From positions 248,001 through 312,000 of the forward strand of contig OY970356.1 of the NCBI GenBank assembly GCA_963718685.1: a stretch of 64,000 nucleotides of DNA, read 5' to 3'. This stretch comes from CAVQWH01 sp963718685. Its GTDB lineage: Bacteria > Patescibacteriota > Saccharimonadia > Saccharimonadales > Saccharimonadaceae. The notes beneath the pieces are model-generated. The model saw nothing but the letters and a program-made list of their open reading frames with translations. It was not told where the DNA came from and searched no databases. This document shows positions 8,014-15,858 of this stretch, in pieces. The stretch's first letter is position 1. Every line of letters begins with the position of its first letter. A program made the position numbers and the translations under genes.

Positions 8014-8112
8014 TCACGTTCTATAGGACCTGGCCATAAGCCATGCAGCCAAAAGGCCGCCGACGAAACCGCCAACTCCGCAGCCAACGAAAAATTCAAT
8101 ACCAACGCCCAT
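8014..8112 (-). CDS. 32-aa glycine-zipper membrane peptide
   Basis: ATG at 8112 preceded by AAGGAG with good spacing; ends in TGA at 8014. The product MGVGIEFFVGCGVGGFVGGL continues into LAAWLMAR and a short basic end. The GxxxG-rich single hydrophobic helix resembles glycine-zipper membrane peptides or holin/toxin-like small proteins; function unknown. It lies 28 nt upstream of the 103-aa membrane gene, so the two form an operon. Confidence 0.55.
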   Translation of the reverse strand: MGVGIEFFVGCGVGGFVGGLLAAWLMARSYRT

Positions 8113-8300
8113 AATTGCGTCTCCTTATCAGTAGAACTTTCCCTAGTTACATATAAGATGAGATACAAAATTACCAAAAACAGATAATCTTGTTTCTCAC
8201 CTCATATCTTTAATCTGCTTGTCAAGGTGCCTCGGAAGTCTCTCGCGACCTCAACGAAACTTACATTATTCTAGAATAAATTGTAAAAATAGTCAATGTA

Positions 8301-8318
8301 TGGCTGGGGATGCAGGAT
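8301..8318 (+). repeat. Direct repeat of the tRNA-Gln 3' end (18 bp)
   Basis: TGGCTGGGGATGCAGGAT at 8301-8318 is identical to 8476-8493, which is the 3' end of the tRNA-Gln gene including its encoded CCA. Duplicated tRNA 3' ends are the usual trace of tyrosine-integrase elements (attachment sites). Only 157 bp separate the copies and no integrase is present in the window, so this could be an att relic or a copied tRNA end. Confidence 0.75.
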
Positions 8319-8431
8319 ATCGCGCTCGGCTAAAGCCTCGCACTCCTCCTTCGCTGCTCGGTAAAAACATGTAAAACACGTTTTTACCTGCGCGGCTCAT
8401 CCGCCGAACCCAAGGGTTCTCGTCCTGCACC
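8303..8431 (-). ncRNA. Large folded element beside tRNA-Gln, function unknown
   Basis: Between the tRNA terminator and the distal tRNA-end repeat lies a segment full of inverted repeats. The outer pairing TGCAGGA (8311-8317) with TCCTGCA (near 8423-8429) encloses the rest. A perfect 9-bp hairpin GGTAAAAAC/GTTTTTACC lies at about 8361-8389, with GGCT/AGCC, GCGG/CCGC and GAACCC/GGGTTC pairs around it. No ORF of note is seen. It could be a transcribed structured RNA or a mobile palindromic element. Confidence 0.4.
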
Positions 8432-8477
8432 TAAAACAAGGCCAGTCAACGGACGTAAAGCCCATTGTCTGGCCTTG
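8432..8477 (-). terminator. Intrinsic terminator of tRNA-Gln
   Basis: On the minus strand the 9-bp stem CAAGGCCAG/CTGGCCTTG, with an extra inner CAATGG/CCGTTG stem, is followed by TTTT. It begins in the last bases of the tRNA CCA tail, the expected place for a tRNA terminator. Confidence 0.75.
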
Positions 8478-8549
8478 GCTGGGGATGCAGGATTCGAACC
8501 TGCGATCACGGGACCAGAACCCGTTGCCTTACCGCTTGGCTAATCCCCA
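8476..8549 (-). tRNA. tRNA-Gln, anticodon CTG
   Basis: 74 nt including an encoded CCA. Acceptor stem TGGGGAT/ATCCCCA, discriminator G, D-arm GCCAAGCGGTAAGGC, anticodon arm ACGGG-TTCTGGT-CCCGT with anticodon CTG, and T-arm GCAGG-TTCGAAT-CCTGC are all intact. It reads CAG codons. The gatCAB genes in the same window suggest it is charged by the indirect Glu-to-Gln route. Its 3' end is duplicated at 8301. Confidence 0.95.
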
Positions 8550-8600
8550 CTATCAGATGAGATTATAGCAAAGTTAAACTTTTGTAGAAAGCTTTAAAGA

Positions 8601-8627
8601 TTTACAAAGTCTTGCTTTTGATATAAT
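8601..8627 (+). promoter_or_regulatory. Promoter of the 326-aa gene
   Basis: TTTACA (8601-8606), a 15-nt spacer and TATAAT (8622-8627), then 8 nt to the ATG at 8636. The short distance implies a leaderless transcript. Confidence 0.5.
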
Positions 8628-8635
8628 ATTTGCAT

Positions 8636-9613
8636 ATGTCAAGTAAGGAATACAGTCCGGGAGAAGGCCGCCAGTATTTTGAACGGCCGGACACTTTGTT
8701 TAATAGAACTTTGCGTTTTATTGCAGATCGTCGTCCGCATGCCGAGCTTACGCAAGAAGATATTGAGCGTTTAAGAGATGATTCGCTGGCCGTATTTTCA
8801 ACTATTGCCTTTGACCATGAGGCTTTGGAAAAAATCAGGACGGAAGTTGACTGGTATATGGCGGAAGAGTCTTGTCCGTCTATGGTGCTAAGCGGAGAAG
8901 TTACGGTAGATGATGATGGCGCAGAACCTGAAGCAAGGTTTTTTAGAGACGCTCCGGTACTGGCGATTGGTAGCGATTCCGGGCGAGAAGCAGGGCTTTT
9001 GGGTGCTGCAGATCATTTTGTCGGCCATTTGTATGCATATTTTACCGGCGCTTCTGATTACGATGAGCATGCAGCGGTTTATTGGCAAAACCGTGCAGCA
9101 GTAGCGAGATTTCAGCAAGGCGATAGCCGATTTCGTTTCCGTCCGTTTTTTAACGTGCTTGCTTACAAAAGGCACAAACAGATTCCTTATGAAGTTTATT
9201 CACCGCGCTCGCTTCCTTTAATGGGCAATGTGGGTAGAGGTGGGGCGAATTTAGAGGTTTGTGAGTTGCGCTACCCCGAAGTTCAAGGCTGGAGTCGTCT
9301 GTCTGCGCGAGTGGCGGAAGACGATATTACGACCAGTTATCGGCGCAGTATTCCTCTTATTAAAGAGGGTGCAGAAATTGAGCTAGCTAGCCAAGACTTG
9401 GGCAGTGAAGGTTCTCAGCTTTGGTCTGTCGTGGTGACAGATTCTGAACTGGGAGTTAATAGCGTAATTGTGCTTACCAAAGAAGGCCGGCCGCAGAAAT
9501 CAGATTTGGAATTGGTTGGCGATTTAGAAAAACACTTACGAGTAAATGGATTTGAACCCCAGGATTCGCATGAATCTGGAGTAGGCGGAATTAAAGAAGT
9601 TGTTGGCTTATAG
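8636..9613 (+). CDS. Hypothetical soluble protein, 325 aa
   Basis: Not recognised. The ATG at 8636 is chosen over the TTG at 8630 because of the -10 box 8 nt upstream. The product is soluble and mildly acidic, with no signal or membrane segment. An N-terminal region has many charged helices (LTQEDIERLRDD), a middle aromatic-rich part (AVYWQNRAAVARFQQGDSRF) and a C-terminal part with alternating beta-like segments. It is monocistronic, running convergently into the proline-rich membrane gene with 6 nt between them. Confidence 0.65.
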   Translation: MSSKEYSPGEGRQYFERPDTLFNRTLRFIADRRPHAELTQEDIERLRDDSLAVFSTIAFDHEALEKIRTEVDWYMAEESCPSMVLSGEVTVDDDGAEPEARFFRDAPVLAIGSDSGREAGLLGAADHFVGHLYAYFTGASDYDEHAAVYWQNRAAVARFQQGDSRFRFRPFFNVLAYKRHKQIPYEVYSPRSLPLMGNVGRGGANLEVCELRYPEVQGWSRLSARVAEDDITTSYRRSIPLIKEGAEIELASQDLGSEGSQLWSVVVTDSELGVNSVIVLTKEGRPQKSDLELVGDLEKHLRVNGFEPQDSHESGVGGIKEVVGL

Positions 9614-9619
9614 CCTAAA

Positions 9620-10423
9620 CTATTGTGGAGGTTGATTAACGTCTGGCGGTTTTACCACAGGTGGTTCTTGTGGTGGAACTGGCGGCGTGGGCTGAGGGGC
9701 TTGCGGCGGGGTTGGTGAAATAGGAGTGCTTGGTGGTTGCGGAGTAGTGTTTTGAGCTTCCGGATTAAACTCTGTAGGTTGCTGTGGGTTTGAAGGCTTA
9801 TTGCCCTGAAAAGCTGAAGTGACGGATTTTACGGCACCGGCTATGGAGCTGGTGTCATTGGCGTCTAGCGGTACATTAAGAAAAGAGGCGATTTGATCGG
9901 CCTCTTTACTAAGCGGTGCTTTTGTTAGCAAGCCGCCGATGTTCATGCCGTTAAATGTGGAATTACCGCCACCAGAGCCGCCAATGTCTACTAGGTCATT
10001 ATTTTTAAGCACCAGCTGCAGGACGCTTCTTCGCTGCATATTGTTATTTTGCATATTTGTATTACTTGTCGTGTTGTCGATATAAGTTGAGAGTCTGACT
10101 GATGTTATGTCGCTGGTTGGGAAAGATAGGTTTTCGGTCTGGCCGCCGATTATGCGCTTGGCCGTGACTGTCGTGGTGCCGCCTTGCTGAATTACGACAT
10201 TGCGATTTTTAGAAAACAGCAACATACCGACACCTGCTGCGATAATAGCCAAGCCTATTGCTGCTACCCATATAGGCATTTTGTTACCCTTGTCGTCTGG
10301 AGGACCAGCAAAAACGAAAATAGTCAAAGCTATCCCCGCTAGCCCGATTACGAGACCGATGATTAATTGCCCTATTCCGCTACTTCTTACTTCTATTTGA
10401 TTATTTGTTTGAATGACTTTCAT
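9620..10423 (-). CDS. Membrane protein with proline-rich C-terminal tail
   Basis: 267 aa, unrecognised. Residues 1-15 are cytoplasmic and two hydrophobic helices follow (about 19-39 and 50-68). A domain of short beta-type segments (NVVIQQGGTTTVTAKR and TSDITSVRLSTY), possibly PH-like, covers about 73-150. Residues from about 205 to the end are Pro/Gln/Thr-rich low complexity (QAPQPTPPVPPQEPP). The tail is probably disordered and may contact peptidoglycan or another protein. No ribosome-binding site is obvious at the start. Confidence 0.65.
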   Translation of the reverse strand: MKVIQTNNQIEVRSSGIGQLIIGLVIGLAGIALTIFVFAGPPDDKGNKMPIWVAAIGLAIIAAGVGMLLFSKNRNVVIQQGGTTTVTAKRIIGGQTENLSFPTSDITSVRLSTYIDNTTSNTNMQNNNMQRRSVLQLVLKNNDLVDIGGSGGGNSTFNGMNIGGLLTKAPLSKEADQIASFLNVPLDANDTSSIAGAVKSVTSAFQGNKPSNPQQPTEFNPEAQNTTPQPPSTPISPTPPQAPQPTPPVPPQEPPVVKPPDVNQPPQ

Positions 10424-10538
10424 GCCTTAAGGATACAAGCAAAACTATATAAACTCAAGCTTTTTAGACGTAAGCATTGACAATTTGGCAAGTCCGGCGC
10501 ATGATTAAAGTACATACTACATAAAAGAGGGAGGAAGT

Positions 10539-11084
10539 ATGGCTAGGAACAACGAAGTTGCGTCGAAGTTCTGGTGGGTACTAACAGTAAGAGGCGTGGC
10601 AGCCATTTTGTTTGGTATTGCTGCAGTCTTTTGGCCTGGAATTACACTGGTAACTCTAGTGTATCTTTTCAGTGCGTTTATTTTGGTAAGTGGTGTCGTT
10701 AGCCTTGTGCGCGGTGTCGCTTCCGCTAAAGATGGCGGTCTGTCATGGCTACTAACGCTTGTGATTGGACTGGTTGAGCTTGGTGTAGGTGTATACCTGG
10801 TTCGACATCCGCTTGTGTCATTCGCAACGCTTATCCTACTGGTCGGCTTCGTATTGATTATACGAGGTGTGATCGAAGGAGTTGGCGTATTGCTTGACGA
10901 ACAAGCTGGTGCTACAGAAAAAACACTTGTACTGATTGCCGGAATAGTTACTGCTCTTGCGGGCATTATCTTGCTATTCCAACCAGCAAGTGCAGGCGTA
11001 GCATTCGTATGGATCCTTGGTCTGTATGCGCTCATCACGGGGCCGATTCTTATCGCTCTATCAGCTGACGCACGCGAAGCCTAG
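10539..11084 (+). CDS. HdeD/DUF308 family membrane protein
   Basis: 181 aa with six hydrophobic helices in three similar pairs, matching HdeD-type DUF308 proteins. The N-terminus has the typical W-W-x-L-x-x-RG pattern (FWWVLTVRGVAAILFGIAAV), repeated later as VGFVLIIRGVIEGVG. HdeD is linked to acid resistance in enterobacteria, but the function elsewhere is unclear. A strong GAGGGAGG site precedes the ATG. An intrinsic terminator follows, so it is a single-gene unit. Confidence 0.85.
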   Translation: MARNNEVASKFWWVLTVRGVAAILFGIAAVFWPGITLVTLVYLFSAFILVSGVVSLVRGVASAKDGGLSWLLTLVIGLVELGVGVYLVRHPLVSFATLILLVGFVLIIRGVIEGVGVLLDEQAGATEKTLVLIAGIVTALAGIILLFQPASAGVAFVWILGLYALITGPILIALSADAREA

Positions 11085-11102
11085 TAAATATTTAATTATT
11101 TC

Positions 11103-11140
11103 AATAACACGCCCTATCGACGCGGGGTGTGTTATTTTTT
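11103..11140 (+). terminator. Intrinsic terminator after the HdeD-like gene
   Basis: AATAACAC-G-CCC pairs with GGG-T-GTGTTATT (12 pairs including one G-U), 9-nt loop, followed by a T run (11135-11140). Confidence 0.85.
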
Positions 11141-11232
11141 GGTTTCGTTGTATAAAAAACGGGCAAATTGCTTGGCTTGGCGCGGTATAATAGAAACACG
11201 AGCACATTAATGTTTTTAAGGAGGGTAGAGTT

Positions 11233-11625
11233 ATGAAAATAGCTACAAAATCTTTAGCGGTGCTTTTGATTGTTACAATGCTTACGCTTAGTAGCGCCAG
11301 CGCAACCATGGCGGCTCCGGCTCGCAACCGCGGCGGCCTGCCAAAAAGTATTAAAAGGTTGCAGCGCTTACAAAATCGACACGACAAGAAAATGGAACTT
11401 CGGGCAGGCGTATTAGGAATTAGCCCAGATGAACTTAAAAACGAATTAAAAACATATAATTTTGACCAGGTTTTAAAGCATCATGGCTTTAAAAGCCGGC
11501 TGGCTTTTCAAAAAGCATTAGTTGGTAAACTGAAGGATGAGCTAAAACGACGGGGCTGGAGCGACCGCAAGATAGATAAGTTCTTGCAAAAAAGATTGCA
11601 CCGTTTGGTTGAAAAACAAAGCTAG
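11233..11625 (+). CDS. Secreted basic helical protein, 130 aa
   Basis: A clear signal peptide: MKIATK, a hydrophobic core (AVLLIVTMLTLSS), and a likely signal-peptidase I site after ATMA. The mature part is very basic and helical, with Lys/Arg-Leu repeats (IKRLQRLQNRHDKKMELRAG) and no Cys. Family not recognised. An AAGGAGGG site precedes the ATG, and TATAAT lies about 40 nt upstream. The positive charge would suit binding to wall polymers or nucleic acid outside the cell; this is inference. Confidence 0.7.
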   Translation: MKIATKSLAVLLIVTMLTLSSASATMAAPARNRGGLPKSIKRLQRLQNRHDKKMELRAGVLGISPDELKNELKTYNFDQVLKHHGFKSRLAFQKALVGKLKDELKRRGWSDRKIDKFLQKRLHRLVEKQS

Positions 11626-11652
11626 TAGTGAGATGATAAAGCTGCTTAGATT

Positions 11653-12138
11653 ATGAACAGCAGTCTTTTAATCAGAATAATGGCCGATGGTTTGCTGGTG
11701 CCTATTGTGCTAATTGGCGCTTACGCACTTCTTCGTTACGTGCCGTCTAATAAGCGTTATCAGGCCTATGCACGCGTAGTTATGGCTGGGCTTACGTCTT
11801 TACTTTTAGCTGAGCTTATAGCATTCATATGGCAGCCGGATGCTGCTAGGCCGTTCGTAGAGTTGGGCGTGTCGCCAGGTGCGGCTTATCTTAGCAATTC
11901 GGGCTTTCCGTCTGATCATGTGATGTTAGTCAGTGCCATTACCTTGGCGGTAGCATTTGAAACTAAGAAATATAAACTGGCCATATTTCTTGGCGGTTTA
12001 ACTTTGTTAGTTGCGCTAGGTCGGGTTTTGGCTTTAGTTCATACTCCGCTGGATGTAGCCGGCGGAGCTTTTTTTGCGCTGGTAGGCGCACTTTGGTATT
12101 TCACAGCTTCCGAACGTTCTCGTCAGTGGTCTAAATAA
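11653..12138 (+). CDS. PAP2-family membrane phosphatase
   Basis: 161 aa, four to five membrane helices, with the phosphatidic-acid-phosphatase signature. Motif C1 is degenerate (QPDAARPF), C2 is SGFPSDH, and C3 is GRVLALVHTPLDVAGG with the catalytic Arg, His and Asp. Family members dephosphorylate undecaprenyl pyrophosphate or lipid phosphates at the outer face of the membrane. The small size and position among envelope genes suggest a BcrC-like role in recycling the wall lipid carrier. The lysine usual in C1 is not seen. Confidence 0.8.
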   Translation: MNSSLLIRIMADGLLVPIVLIGAYALLRYVPSNKRYQAYARVVMAGLTSLLLAELIAFIWQPDAARPFVELGVSPGAAYLSNSGFPSDHVMLVSAITLAVAFETKKYKLAIFLGGLTLLVALGRVLALVHTPLDVAGGAFFALVGALWYFTASERSRQWSK

Positions 12139-12195
12139 TATTTTTGCGCCTAGAGCTAAAAGCATGTATAATAGCTTCATAGTAAGGAGTTGGCT

Positions 12196-12684
12196 GTGGA
12201 GCAAACTGTTGAAACAACCGATAATCAAGCGCCAAAGTTTGTCGATATAGATCGCCAAAGCTTAGGAGCGGCCGCCTTAATAGGCCTGGGTGTAGGGATT
12301 TTAATTTGGTTGGTAAGTTGGTTTTTCCAGCACGTAATCTTTAATTCTTTAATCTGTCATTCCTCAGTGGCTACATGTGCAGATAACGGCAACGTGGCCT
12401 TTAACGTTGCGGCGGTTTTAATGGCGGTGGTGGGAGTCGTAGCTTTGGTGCGAACCGGCGTTTACAGGCCGGTATTAGTGGCTTTGGGCGCGATTGTTAG
12501 CTTGTGGAGCTTGCAGACTTTACTGCAAGGTCTGGGCTGGTTTGAAGCGCTGGCTTGGACGGCAGGTTTGTATGCCTTGGCCTATGCTTTGTTCGCCTGG
12601 GTTTTGAAAATCTATAATATGATTATCGCGGTAGTATTGTTGGTTATTTTGGTGGTCCTGGCTCGCATAGCTATTGCCGTGTAA
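12196..12684 (+). CDS. Polytopic membrane protein, 162 aa
   Basis: Unrecognised. The GTG at 12196 is chosen because AAGGAG sits 6 nt upstream; the in-frame TTG at 12190 would abut that site. After about 30 hydrophilic residues there are five hydrophobic segments filling the protein. A pair of Cys (CHSSVATC) lies in the first extracytoplasmic loop and could form a disulfide. A TATAAT lies about 17 nt upstream of the ribosome-binding site. Confidence 0.65.
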   Translation: MEQTVETTDNQAPKFVDIDRQSLGAAALIGLGVGILIWLVSWFFQHVIFNSLICHSSVATCADNGNVAFNVAAVLMAVVGVVALVRTGVYRPVLVALGAIVSLWSLQTLLQGLGWFEALAWTAGLYALAYALFAWVLKIYNMIIAVVLLVILVVLARIAIAV

Positions 12685-12705
12685 AAACGTTATAATTAAA
12701 TCAGT

Positions 12706-13788
12706 ATGGACACGATAGTTATTGCGGGCGTAGTTTTGGTCGCTGCGGTGTTTTTAGCGGTATTTCTCTACTTTGTTATTCAGAAATTTATTTTACAGCT
12801 AACCAAAACGAACGATGAGCAACGCAAGGGTAATAAGCAAGAAATAGAATCAGGCGTTAAAGATCTTTTAGAAAATAACCAAAAGTTACTGTCTGAAATT
12901 ACTAAAGGCTTAGAAAAGCAGCTTGACGGCAGCCGTAAAGAAGTAGGCAGCCTGAAAGAACAGAATGCCGCTATCAGAGAACAGCTAGAAAACACCGTTA
13001 AAGCTACCGAAGGCCTGCAGGTATCTACAGAGGGGCTTAAAAATCTTTTGTCTAATAATCGACTTAGAGGCACCTGGGGAGAAGAGGTTGCTGAAGATTT
13101 ACTAATGGCAGCAGGTTTTGTGGAAGATCAAAATTATTTGAAGCAAAAGAGTAGCGGCGAAGGAAGGCCAGACTTCACAATCTTACTACCCGATGGTTCA
13201 AGGCTGAACGTGGATGTCAAATTTCCTTTTGACGATTTGATTGCATACCAAAAAGCCAAAACACCAGCCGATAGGAAGCAGGCGCTTAATGCTTTTCGTA
13301 AAGCTATTAAAACGAAAATTAAAGATATAACCTCTAAAGATTACATCAACCCAGAGCGACAGACACTTGATTTTGTCATAATGTTTATACCGAATGAAAT
13401 GATATTTAGCTTTATATATGAGAAATTGCCTGACATTAACCAAGAATGTAGTAAGAACCGGGTTGTTATGGCTGGTCCTTTTGGGTTTACGGCAATATTA
13501 AGATTAGTGCTTCAGGCTTATAAAAACTTCCGTTACGAAAAAGATTTACAGCAAATCTTAGGCCTGATTGGTAAATTTCAAGTTGAATATGGTAAATTCG
13601 GCGATAGCCTTGAAAGACTTGGTAAGCAGTTGGAAACTACTCAAAAAACTTTTCTAGAAATAGAAGGTACGCGCAGTCGCCAACTAACACGAGTAGTGGA
13701 TAGGATAGGCGAGCATTCTCAGCACGACAAGCTGGCTATTGATGGTAAAGGTAAGTCCTCTAACGATGAAGATGATGCTGATAAATAA
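12706..13788 (+). CDS. rmuC: RmuC family DNA recombination protein
   Basis: 360 aa. An N-terminal membrane anchor (about 5-25) is followed by a long coiled coil (about 30-115) and a PD-(D/E)xK-type nuclease domain: LRGTWGEEVAEDLL, then GRPDFTILLPDGSRLNVDVK with the catalytic D and D-x-K. C-terminal helices continue the coil. RmuC limits inversions and other rearrangements, presumably as a membrane-tethered nuclease. A TATAAT ends 9 nt before the ATG, so the mRNA is probably leaderless. The tail is acidic (NDEDDADK). A bidirectional terminator follows. Confidence 0.9.
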   Translation: MDTIVIAGVVLVAAVFLAVFLYFVIQKFILQLTKTNDEQRKGNKQEIESGVKDLLENNQKLLSEITKGLEKQLDGSRKEVGSLKEQNAAIREQLENTVKATEGLQVSTEGLKNLLSNNRLRGTWGEEVAEDLLMAAGFVEDQNYLKQKSSGEGRPDFTILLPDGSRLNVDVKFPFDDLIAYQKAKTPADRKQALNAFRKAIKTKIKDITSKDYINPERQTLDFVIMFIPNEMIFSFIYEKLPDINQECSKNRVVMAGPFGFTAILRLVLQAYKNFRYEKDLQQILGLIGKFQVEYGKFGDSLERLGKQLETTQKTFLEIEGTRSRQLTRVVDRIGEHSQHDKLAIDGKGKSSNDEDDADK

Positions 13789-13838
13789 AACATAGATTTG
13801 CAGCTTTAGTTTAAGAGTAAAAGGTCAACCAGCAAAAA

Positions 13839-13865
13839 CAAAACCCCGGTGAACCCGGGGTTTTG
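13839..13865. terminator. Bidirectional intrinsic terminator
   Basis: A perfect 11-bp stem CAAAACCCCGG/CCGGGGTTTTG with a 5-nt loop. A-rich on one side and T-rich on the other, it serves both rmuC (plus) and the aquaporin gene (minus), which converge here. Confidence 0.9.
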
Positions 13866-13885
13866 TTGGTCAGTCGTCTCGTACT

Positions 13886-14596
13886 TTATTTCTTAGCTGA
13901 ATTTGCAACGTCTTGTTGGAATAGATTGTATAGAAGGAATCCAATCAACATACCTACACAAGTAGAGAAAATGTAGATAGCGAGTGGCCAAGCTGACCAC
14001 TTGATAGCTTGCAACGAGATTGCAACGGCTGGGTTTAAGATAGCCGTGCTGCCTGCAACTACCAGGCCGAGGAACATGCCGCCGCCAATGCTGAAGGCTG
14101 ACGAAATGCGGTCTTTAGCATTTTTGAAGGCACTTGCTACGCCAAATCCGAAGATAGCCGCACCAAGCATTTCTGCAAAGAAGGTGTACCATTCTTTGCC
14201 GCTGACAAGGTCAGGAGCTTTAAACAGCTGCGGACTTATCGCAGCACCACCAACCGGGCTAACCTGAGCCGGTTGTCCATTAAGCAGTGCATTTAGCACA
14301 ACCAACGCTAACATTGCACCTAAAACTTGGGCTATGATGTAGCCGACTGCTTTTAGCGTGTCCATGCGTCGGGTGGCCCAACTGGCAAAAGTAATTGCCG
14401 GGTTAATGTGTGCACCTGATAGTCCACCAACTGCCAGCACTACTACAGTTAATGCGAACAAAATAAAAATAGGCTGCCCTTGTGTAGTAACCACGACTGC
14501 CGCGAATATAAACGTACCAACAAATTCTGCTAGCAACGCCCCAAACGGTGTGTTAAGTTTAATGCCACCGTTGGCTTTTATAGTTTTTTTTGCCAT
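13886..14596 (-). CDS. Aquaporin/glycerol facilitator (MIP family)
   Basis: 236 aa with six membrane helices and both MIP signature loops: SGAHINPAITFAS in the first half and STAILNPAVAISL in the second. These half-helices form the water or glycerol pore. Length and motifs are standard. The N-terminus has a short Lys-rich cytoplasmic lead. It is a single gene; the GGAGG site is about 11-12 nt upstream. Substrate choice (water or glycerol) is not clear from the visible residues. Confidence 0.92.
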   Translation of the reverse strand: MAKKTIKANGGIKLNTPFGALLAEFVGTFIFAAVVVTTQGQPIFILFALTVVVLAVGGLSGAHINPAITFASWATRRMDTLKAVGYIIAQVLGAMLALVVLNALLNGQPAQVSPVGGAAISPQLFKAPDLVSGKEWYTFFAEMLGAAIFGFGVASAFKNAKDRISSAFSIGGGMFLGLVVAGSTAILNPAVAISLQAIKWSAWPLAIYIFSTCVGMLIGFLLYNLFQQDVANSAKK

Positions 14597-14717
14597 AAAA
14601 TTTTGTTACCCTCCTAGGTTAACTTAATTTTTATAATTGTATTGTAGCACATTTACGCTTATGGCAAGTGACAAAACATTAGTAATAGTTATAATATATA
14701 AAAAGCTAAGGAAAATT

Positions 14718-14939
14718 ATGGGATTATTTTTACGCCAACAGGAATCGCGTAGTAAGCTGCAAAGTCGGCTAGACAAAGAGATGAAGGGTAAACTTAAGCA
14801 AAATGGCAGCGTAGGTCAACCTGAAGTCGAACCGCAGTTTTTAGACGACAACCACCAGACCACTAAAACCGGTATGGCTATTATTGTATTAGTAGCTTTG
14901 TTGATAGCTGCAGCAATAATCTGGTTTATAATAAAGTAA
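14718..14939 (+). CDS. Small tail-anchored protein, 73 aa
   Basis: Not recognised. The ATG at 14718 has AAGGAAA just upstream and a TATAAT about 25 nt before it; the longer frame to 14637 starts before the promoter and is rejected. The hydrophilic N-terminal 48 residues carry Gln, Ser and Lys (LRQQESRSKLQSRLDKEM). A single C-terminal hydrophobic helix follows (GMAIIVLVALLIAAAIIWFII). The next gene begins 9 nt later and is also membrane-anchored, so they are likely co-expressed. Confidence 0.6.
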   Translation: MGLFLRQQESRSKLQSRLDKEMKGKLKQNGSVGQPEVEPQFLDDNHQTTKTGMAIIVLVALLIAAAIIWFIIK

Positions 14940-14948
14940 ATAAAAATT

Positions 14949-15824
14949 ATGCCGCCGAATAATATTCCTACAACACCGCCCAATACAGACTCGTCTAATA
15001 ATAAAGATGATGATTTATTCATTGTGCCACCTCCGCCAGAGCCGGAGCCTTTAAGTAAGGGTAAAATAGCGCTTATTATAAGCCTTACTTTCCTTGGCGT
15101 GGTGCTGGTTGTAGCTGCGGTACTGGCTAGTTTGGCAGTAGCGGCCAACCAAGCAGCTTACAGCTACGACAAAGTGGCTTCTGAAAATCTGGCTCGCGTT
15201 GATCCGGCCGTCAAAGACCTGCGTCCCAGTTCGGTGCTTAATAGGCGCGATGTTATTTCTCCGCGTGCCGAGATTAAAAAGACCCAGCAAAACCAAGCCA
15301 GCTTATCAGAGATTTTGCTGGGAACGGTCTTAAATCCGAACTATAAAAACGCACATGAATTATCTACTGAATTGGGTGGGTATTATCAGAGCTTGTTAAG
15401 TTTCACGAATGACATGGATGATTTAGTGGCTTTTAGCGATGGCGTCCAGGCTGTAGTAGACCAGGAAGCTAAGCTGGCAAAGCTAACCAATGTTAGCAAT
15501 CCGATTTCTCTTCGTTCTACCTCAGGCTCTATTAGTAGTGATGCCAACCATATTAAAAATTTGCAAGCTTCTTCGGAGTTAAACAATATAAGACAGAAGC
15601 TAATAACTGCTATAAATCAAAAAGCCAAAGCGTACCAAGCTTGGGCGGTAGCTATTGAAAAACATAAGCCTGCCAAGATTAAAACTATTAAGAAGCGGAT
15701 TGTTCAGGCTAACCAAACTATTAATGCGGTGGCTAATGATACGGAATATGCCAAAGCTTTTAGCAATAACTACGCCGCTTTGCAAAAACAACAAGTCTCA
15801 TTAAAGAACCAAGCTGCTTTGTAA
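14949..15824 (+). CDS. Single-pass membrane protein with extracytoplasmic helical domain
   Basis: 291 aa, unrecognised. A Pro/Asn/Asp-rich cytoplasmic N-terminus (about 1-38) leads into one membrane helix (about 40-65, KIALIISLTFLGVVLVVAAV). A long helical domain with Gln/Asn/Ala repeats follows, probably outside the cell. The topology resembles wall- or membrane-associated coiled-coil proteins. It lies 9 nt after the 73-aa tail-anchored gene. Confidence 0.65.
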   Translation: MPPNNIPTTPPNTDSSNNKDDDLFIVPPPPEPEPLSKGKIALIISLTFLGVVLVVAAVLASLAVAANQAAYSYDKVASENLARVDPAVKDLRPSSVLNRRDVISPRAEIKKTQQNQASLSEILLGTVLNPNYKNAHELSTELGGYYQSLLSFTNDMDDLVAFSDGVQAVVDQEAKLAKLTNVSNPISLRSTSGSISSDANHIKNLQASSELNNIRQKLITAINQKAKAYQAWAVAIEKHKPAKIKTIKKRIVQANQTINAVANDTEYAKAFSNNYAALQKQQVSLKNQAAL

Positions 15825-15858
15825 ACTTACACTTATCTCGTATACTAAAACCTAAGTT

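Noticed and set aside
7674..8177. Single 167-aa ORF
   Set aside because: The upstream part has no ribosome-binding site and overlaps the 32-aa gene in another frame; a strong GGAGG site marks the internal ATG at 7985.
8301..8549. CRISPR array or tandem tRNA genes
   Set aside because: Only two copies of an 18-bp tRNA end are present and just one complete tRNA; the segment between is palindromic rather than spacer-like. No CRISPR-type regular repeats were seen anywhere in the window.
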